Part shown: positions 58,527-64,000 of the stretch, one piece after another | Position numbering within the stretch: position 1 is the stretch's first letter | Layout: each line of letters starts with the position of its first letter | Assembly (NCBI GenBank): GCA_033297075.1 | Contig: MU858047.1 | Span: 124,001 to 188,000, forward strand | Source: Rhypophila decipiens | Taxonomy: Eukaryota; Ascomycota; Sordariomycetes; Sordariales; Naviculisporaceae | DNA length: 64,000 bases | Direction: 5' to 3' | The notes under the pieces: model-generated | Told to the model about the DNA's origin: nothing | The model's database searches: none | What the model saw: the letters and a program-made list of their open reading frames with translations, nothing else | Position numbers and translations under genes: made by a program

Positions 58527-59482
58527 GCGACTTTCTTACAAGTTCTCTGGCAACTTCATTCATGCCTCCTATTCCATTCCATTTCAAGAATGGTTCTTTG
58601 CTTCCCAACTTTCAACTCTTGTGTGTGATGTATATTTTGGACTGGTGGAAGAGTTTGACTTTGACATGGCGAATGGAAGGCGTTCGGGTATCTACCTCCA
58701 AGCTTCGAGGCTTGACCCAGGTTGAGACGACGGTTATCAAGACAGTCTCAGATGGCGCTGCGAATTGCTCAACTGCGTCTTCAAGGCGTACATGACGGAC
58801 TTTTGGACTTTACGGTTCGGGCTGGGCATATATGACTGGGGGAGTGAACTCACACAGGTCTCTGCAGGTTTAGGGCAGTTACCTGTCCTAACGCATACAC
58901 TGCTGAACCGTAGGCGATTGGGATTATTTGGGTCTGTTTTGGGGTTTCATGGGATGGTCTGGGGTTTTTCAGTTAAGGAATTTCTTCTCTCCTTTTCTAT
59001 CTTGACCCATCGTCATTGCCTTGGCTTGCGTTTATTTTCGATTGAAACTCTTTTTACTGGACCGATTTTATGATCCCTCGGCGGGGACCAAGTGGGAGCC
59101 ACGAGGTAATATCTGGGCTTCTACGTTCAGCTATAGCTAGTCAATGAGCGACGTCTCTTTTTAACTGCTCGTCGTCTTTACTTGAATCTGAGCTCTATAT
59201 TCATGAATATTTTTCGACTGTCTCCAGCATAATTACAAGTCGTATTATCCTAGATTCTAAGACTTTGGGCTAGCCCATACCCGTAATCATCGCTGTATCG
59301 CCTTGTAACAATCCCTTATGGAAAAGAAACGTAATTGTCCTCAACCTGCCAGTAAGGCCTCCAGCCCTGGCGTTTTTGACTTGTAAACAGACGTAAATTA
59401 TATACAATATGATAAACCCGAACGCATGCTAGAAATTTAGTCAAGATGAGAAAGACAGATAGAATAGGAATCAGGGTGTCGG
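58527..59482. other. Convergent intergenic between the FHA and TBC genes
   Basis: About 950 bases of T-rich sequence forming the 3' flanks of two convergent genes. A 102-codon plus frame at 58765-59073 has no resemblance to a protein family. Nothing else seen. Confidence 0.4.
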
Positions 59483-61651
59483 TCATAGCTGAAAGTTGGT
59501 TGAAGGACTTCGGCTGGTCGGACCCCTGAGATGGGCAGACGAGCCCTTGAACAGGCTCTGCCAGATGAACGCCTCGCTTAACAAGAGCTCGATGTCCTTT
59601 TCGGTCCACTCGCGTGTCGGTAGTGACTGAAGGAACATCATGATCTCTTGAAAGTCCATCTTGACGAGCTTGTCGGACCATTTTACCAAGAAGGCAGCAC
59701 AGACGTAGAGGTGAAACTCGGAGAAGCCTTGTTCTTCAGCCTGTTGTTTCACACCAAGTTAGTTTTGATTGAGAAAAGAAGAGCGAAGTGAGGGTGACAG
59801 TCATACCAGATAAGTATCCCACATCCTGATGGTATTCTTGACACTTATTTCCCTCATCAAGAGACAGTTCATCCATCGGAAGCTGAACTGGATGAACTCG
59901 ACGTTTTCCTTTTCAAGATGTTTCGCGAGGCTGTTGTCTATCCTTGCGGTGAGGTCTCGCAGCGCGGCCACTTGTCGTTGGATACCCGGCTGCGCGACAA
60001 TGTAATGGTCTTGGATGCCGTCCAGCAATTTGGTCAAGCACCAGAATGAGTCGGCCTCCACGGCGTCGAGTACGGCTTTCGGGAGCTGGCCTGGGTCCAT
60101 GCCGCTCTCGATGTCAGGATCGGTGATGTAAGTCCCCAGAAAGACCTGCCAGAATGGCGTGACGAGGTCGTTTATGCCTTGAACGTAGCCGCTGGCGGGG
60201 TGCCGCACTGCCCAGACGTAGAGGATCCGTTCTAATGAGCGCTGGGTCGCTTCGTAGCTGTATAGCTCGATGTGCGGGTTCGTCCGGGGGACGTCGATGC
60301 TGATCTGGTGCCAGATGGCCTCGTCCAACCCACGGGCCGTACTTCGACTGGATTGTCCCCCTCCCGTACTAGAACTACTTGCGTTCCCTGCACCACCCCC
60401 TCGTTCAAACGCCTGCCGCACACCGTCAAGGTATTCTTTTCGTTTCCGTTCCAGGGTTGCCACACGTCGCTCACTGCTGGTCGGTAGGTAGCTAAGCAGA
60501 AGCTGCCATGTCATTGCCCGAACTTCCTCGGGCACGCCAGACCATGCTAATGACCTGAGATCTGGTAATGGTATTGTAGAGGCTTGTAGTATCTTTTTGA
60601 ACTTATTTATCCTGGTTATCCTGGAGTTTATTGCGTCGATTTCTTTGGGCGTCGCGTTAGCTGGTATTGAGGGATGGTTTATTAAATGCAGGGCATTTGC
60701 AGGATCTCGGAGTATTTCCTTGTATTGTGGCCGCAATATCTTTCCCTCGCTCTTCTTGCCAATGGGGTATGTGGATGCTGGCCGCTCAATGGCGATGTCG
60801 GCGCTGTTTGAATACCGTCGTTCGTGAAACCCAAAGCTGTTGCCTATAGGGGAGAGTGTATCTGAAGTGTCCGTCTTGCCCTGAGCTGCCATCTTCCTCG
60901 ACTTGCGCTTCATATTAGACAGGCTTGGGAGCCCAAAGTCGTCCCCATCGTCATCGTCGTACCCGTATAGATCGTCCCCATCATCCACAGTCCAGTCATC
61001 GTTGGTGTTAGAGAGGAAGTTCATGTACGTTTTCAGTGGCGGGGAGGACAAGCCGGAGCTGGGTTTCGCCGGAGGAGAGGTTGTCGAGTTTCGGCCGTGG
61101 GCTTGTAACCCTGACGATGGCGGGGTTCTTGGGCGGGACCCAGACGACGAGAGATTCCTGGCCGGCAATTGTTAACGAGAGTAAGCGGGCTCATTATAGC
61201 GGGGGGCCGTACAAAGAGTCGAATTTGAGAATGTCGGCGTGGGAGTAGGATGCGCCAACCACCAGGCCAGAATCGCGACCCTTGGGTGGTGACTTCTTGG
61301 GAGGCGGGGTCTCTCGTTGAGGGGCCTTCCAGAACGGCGATGCGCTGCTGTTGTCGCGCGTGGGTCTCTGGTCAGCTTGTCTGGAAAAAAGAAACGACTA
61401 TATAAACACTGTACGACTTACTCGGATCTGTCTGAAGCTCCAGATAACAAAGAGCCTATGTTAGCTGATTGTTACTCAGGGACTCTTGTAGCCTGAACAT
61501 ACCTACTTGCACCATCTCCTGCTACAAGGTTCAAGACATCATGTCAGCAGTGGATTCAAGGGCAAACTGGGTCGGAATCAGGGAACATGTTAGAACTGTT
61601 TCTTACCTGAGGAGGTGCTTTTTTGCCGCTGCCAGAAGACGAAAACATCAT
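59483..61651 (-). CDS. TBC-domain Rab GTPase-activating protein, Gyp1/TBC1D22 type
   Basis: Best model: six exons (61607-61651, 61503-61521, 61422-61455, 61213-61380, 59807-61157, 59483-59740), 624 aa. The last three exons are secure. The first three are small, and exon 3's acceptor is ambiguous (in-frame AGs at 61456, 61438 and 61432); its downstream intron would be only 41 nt. The N-terminal 290 residues are Ser/Pro-rich with an acidic DDGDDLYGYDDDDGDD stretch. The TBC domain (about 290-600) begins at LRSLAWSGVPEEVRAMTWQLL. It has the arginine finger in SIDVPRTNPH (Arg380), the glutamine finger in YVQGINDL (Gln415), and RWMNCLLMREI. Gyp1 proteins inactivate Ypt1/Rab1 on the Golgi, which makes it a functional companion of Sly1 in the same pathway. 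A poly-Gly/Ser insert splits the domain near residue 345. Confidence 0.9.
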
Positions 61652-62294
61652 GAACTGAAACCAATTTCGCCTGGCAAATGCATTACTTTCCCTTATTCTG
61701 AGAAGTTGTCTTTGAACCGATCATGAAAGCCAAGTGCACCATGATGTGTTGGCCGGCCTATGGTTGCTTGTGACAGGGGCTTGGCACTCCCTTCCAGCTG
61801 CCAGCCTGCTTTGTGAGATGGAGCTCCAGTCTTTGGCTGGCCAAAAAAAACCAGTGCACTGCACACCACCCGCGTCACCCTGTGCAATTTCCAGGCACAG
61901 GCCGCAACTCCTTTCTCCGCGCTCCAGCAGCACGCCCTCCAAAAAACCGAAACCCAAACCTTCCGCCGACAAGATTATCAGCGTGGAGCTGACCCACCTC
62001 AGCAACCGTAAAAACGCAGCAGACTTCGAGGCTCCAGGCGCAACATCAACCTGACTCAACTTCTTCATCTTCATCTCCCCGCGAAAAATACCGGCCTTAT
62101 TGGCATTCTTCAAACAAATTTCACTACACCTTGCATAGATTGACACTCTACCGCTCTGACACAATTCCTTGTCACGTCTGAAAGTTCAGACGCGCAATCG
62201 GGTGATCTCGACCACACTCGACCTTGCGCTCTCAAGTTGGCTTTTCCTCTAACCCTTCCGACACACATTCGCAAAAGTCCAGCAAACCGGCACA
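61652..62294. promoter_or_regulatory. Divergent promoter between the TBC gene and the Hrp1-like gene
   Basis: 643 bases separate two divergent start codons. The half next to the Hrp1-like gene is C/A-rich and leader-like. No TATA box stands out and no gene is seen. Confidence 0.5.
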
Positions 62295-64000
62295 ATGACA
62301 GAGCCAGAGAATAACTTCGAGGACGACATGTTCGCCGACCTGTAAGTTCACCTTGACGCGCCCCACGAGATACAGGTACTGACCAAGATCTTCAGCTATG
62401 ACGATAACGACACAGCGCCCAAGCCGGAGCCCAGCGAACCAGTTGTGGATCAATTCTCAGCTATTCAGTCGGCGGCGGCAGCAGACAACAGCAGTAGTAA
62501 CATCAAGCATGAAGCTGACGACGACAAAAACCAATACCAACAGTATCACAACGGAGACGACTCGCACATGAACAATGGCGATGTCGACGAGGATGACGAC
62601 GATGATATCGACTTCAACCTCGGAAACGGCCCAACAACAAAATTTGAAACGGGATATCAAGATGATTCGCATTCTGGATATAATGCTGCCCCGGCGCCCC
62701 AAGCGCAGGTGAAGGGCCCCAATGCCAAAGAAGACGGGTAAGTCTTATTTTCATTGCTGTAATGTAACAGATGTCTATCCCGTAACCTCGGATTCTTGAT
62801 TGCATTTCCGTGTGGACCGGACATGGTACATCGGTGATCTGTCGGTAATGGAGCCTCCCGCCCCCAAATATTACCTCGCCACTGGACGATTCGAAGGCCC
62901 GGAAAGGACATGGCGGTTCGGCTTAGTGAAGACAGACCAGGCTGCAAAAAGGGGTGCACAAAGCTGGGTAGCCGTGCTGTGGGCAAGGGAGGATAGCCAA
63001 GGTGTCCTTGGATGGCGAAAGGGTGGTCAACCGTCGGCCTATGACTTGATTCAGAATCCAGGACTCCTGGTGGCATGCGGTGGCAGGCTTCAACGGGCTG
63101 CAGCAAGTAAATGACTGTATGTCGTCCCAGTGCGTGTTCCTGGATGGGTCAAAGAGGAGGGAAGCGGAACGGAACTCTGTCCATGCCTATGCCTAAAATC
63201 ACAGCAAAAACCGCGACGCATACGATAGCTCAGGATCACTCTCTACTGTCATCTATAGCCCTGATCAAAAAGGCGCAAATAATCTGTTAGGGTTTCTCAA
63301 GAGGTCACGACAGTGTTGTCCATATATTTGGGACTGTGCGTCGACTCTGAGGACGAGATCAAGATTTTGGGGAGCGGATAGCGCAGCACCCTGGAGAGAC
63401 AGACAGTACCTAGCTTGCTCGATAGCAAAGATCACACGAGACAGACAGACAGGCACTTTTTGCAAGAAAGAAATTCGACACAGATCAATCATGGTTCAAC
63501 TGGCATCTTCCTCCGCTCTGCATCTCTCTTCGTCTGATCCATGAGAACCGCGTTAGCAGTCCCCTCAAAGACAGGCCCAGATTCCAGGACGCGGACTTCC
63601 CGAGAACAGACAAACACTATCCGTCTCACGAACCGAAATATGACGAGTCGCTCTTTGCAAGGCTGGCCATCTGTCTCGGTCGACGACACCAAAGTTGCAC
63701 CTACTACTGGAGATTTGGAATCGACAAAATTGCCGCTCGCAGCTATCCCGGCCTTCGCCAACTACGATGATGACCACATTACGAAGATGGAATCCGAGGA
63801 TTCTGAATCAAAGCACGAGACCAAAATGGCGAGATCACGTTTGCCAGATGCTCGAGTCAACTTCGAACCGGGGTACTACTGCTTGCCTATCTGATTCTAC
63901 TCCACACTCACAAACACGCGAAATTCATCACGGGCACTCATGGCCGCAATGGGAGTCTGTCTGTTCACACCCGACATGCCACCCACTAACCTCTTATGCA
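62295..64000 (+). CDS. Probable Hrp1/Nab4-like RNA-binding protein, N-terminal part only
   Basis: Exons 62295-62341 and 62396-62737 encode 129 complete codons; the gene continues past the window. The first intron (54 nt) has GTAAGT and CTTCAG. The coded part is acidic and disordered: DNFEDDMFADLYDDN-like start, Gln/Asn/His runs, an Asp run with DIDFNLGNG, and APQAQVKGPNAKEDG. In filamentous-fungal Hrp1 proteins the last segment stands just before the first RRM, so two RRMs should follow in the next exon. Hrp1 binds the UA-rich efficiency element in pre-mRNA 3' end formation. After 62737 there is a GTAAGT donor, and no in-frame RRM-like exon appears before 64000. The window ends with CCACTAACCTCTTATGCA, which looks like a branch point just before an acceptor. 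Confidence 0.6.
62738..64000 (+). other. Long intron (at least 1263 nt) of the Hrp1-like gene, running off the window
   Basis: It opens with GTAAGT in phase 2, and readthrough meets a stop at once. Two plus-strand open frames inside (62800-63114 and 63541-63894) have no RRM or other recognised domain. All other introns in the window are under 100 nt except the 397-nt chitin synthase intron, so this one is exceptional. The closing CTAAC suggests the acceptor lies a few bases beyond position 64000. Confidence 0.5.

Overview
This window is nuclear DNA from a filamentous ascomycete (Pezizomycotina, most likely Sordariomycetes). Genes are split by short spliceosomal introns, mostly 49 to 90 nt, with GTRNGT donors, CTAAC/CTGAC-like branch points and YAG acceptors. 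They are monocistronic, separated by 0.3 to 4.5 kb of non-coding DNA, and the best recognised proteins (class III chitin synthase, dynactin Arp1, Sly1, a DUF3602 protein) have filamentous-fungal forms. I see no bacterial features, tRNA, rRNA, CRISPR array or intact transposon.

Left part (1-19 kb): an AhpC/TSA-like thioredoxin-fold protein (434-1803), a phosphopantothenoylcysteine decarboxylase/Hal3-type flavoprotein (2369-3130), a NASP/Hif1/Sim3-type histone chaperone (4087-5567), a seven-helix membrane protein with a Ser/Gly/Pro-rich tail (5888-7858, minus), a class III chitin synthase (10496-13785, minus, five exons, with a GC-AG first intron) and the Sec1/Munc18 protein Sly1 (16634-19170, minus, nine exons).

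Middle (21-42 kb): a 1495-aa CCCH zinc-finger protein that I read as a PNUTS-like PP1 partner (21747-26234), a small DUF3602 protein (30787-31215), the dynactin actin-related protein Arp1 (33967-35308, minus), an orphan O-methyltransferase (36272-37551, minus), a 94-aa probable mitochondrial protein (38778-39131, minus) and homoserine kinase (40760-41900, minus).

Right part (43-64 kb): an 1857-aa disordered fungal protein (43471-49130, minus), an IFRD-family protein (52113-53597, minus), an FHA-domain protein with a C-terminal membrane segment (55991-58526), a Gyp1-type TBC Rab-GAP (59483-61651, minus) and, divergent from it, the first two exons of a probable Hrp1/Nab4-like RNA-binding protein whose next intron runs off the window.

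The genes do not form one pathway or a secondary-metabolite cluster. They are mostly housekeeping: secretion (sly1, gyp1), cell wall (chs), cytoskeleton (arp1), CoA and threonine biosynthesis, chromatin and RNA processing. The less ordinary material lies between them. A 22-bp minisatellite occurs at two distant loci in opposite orientation, each followed by a TATA-like CCGGTATA motif. There are two inverted-repeat (MITE-like) elements, a consensus CPC-1/Gcn4 site upstream of homoserine kinase, and an MCB (ACGCGT) site upstream of the histone chaperone gene. Exon boundaries were placed by eye from splice consensus and reading-frame continuity.
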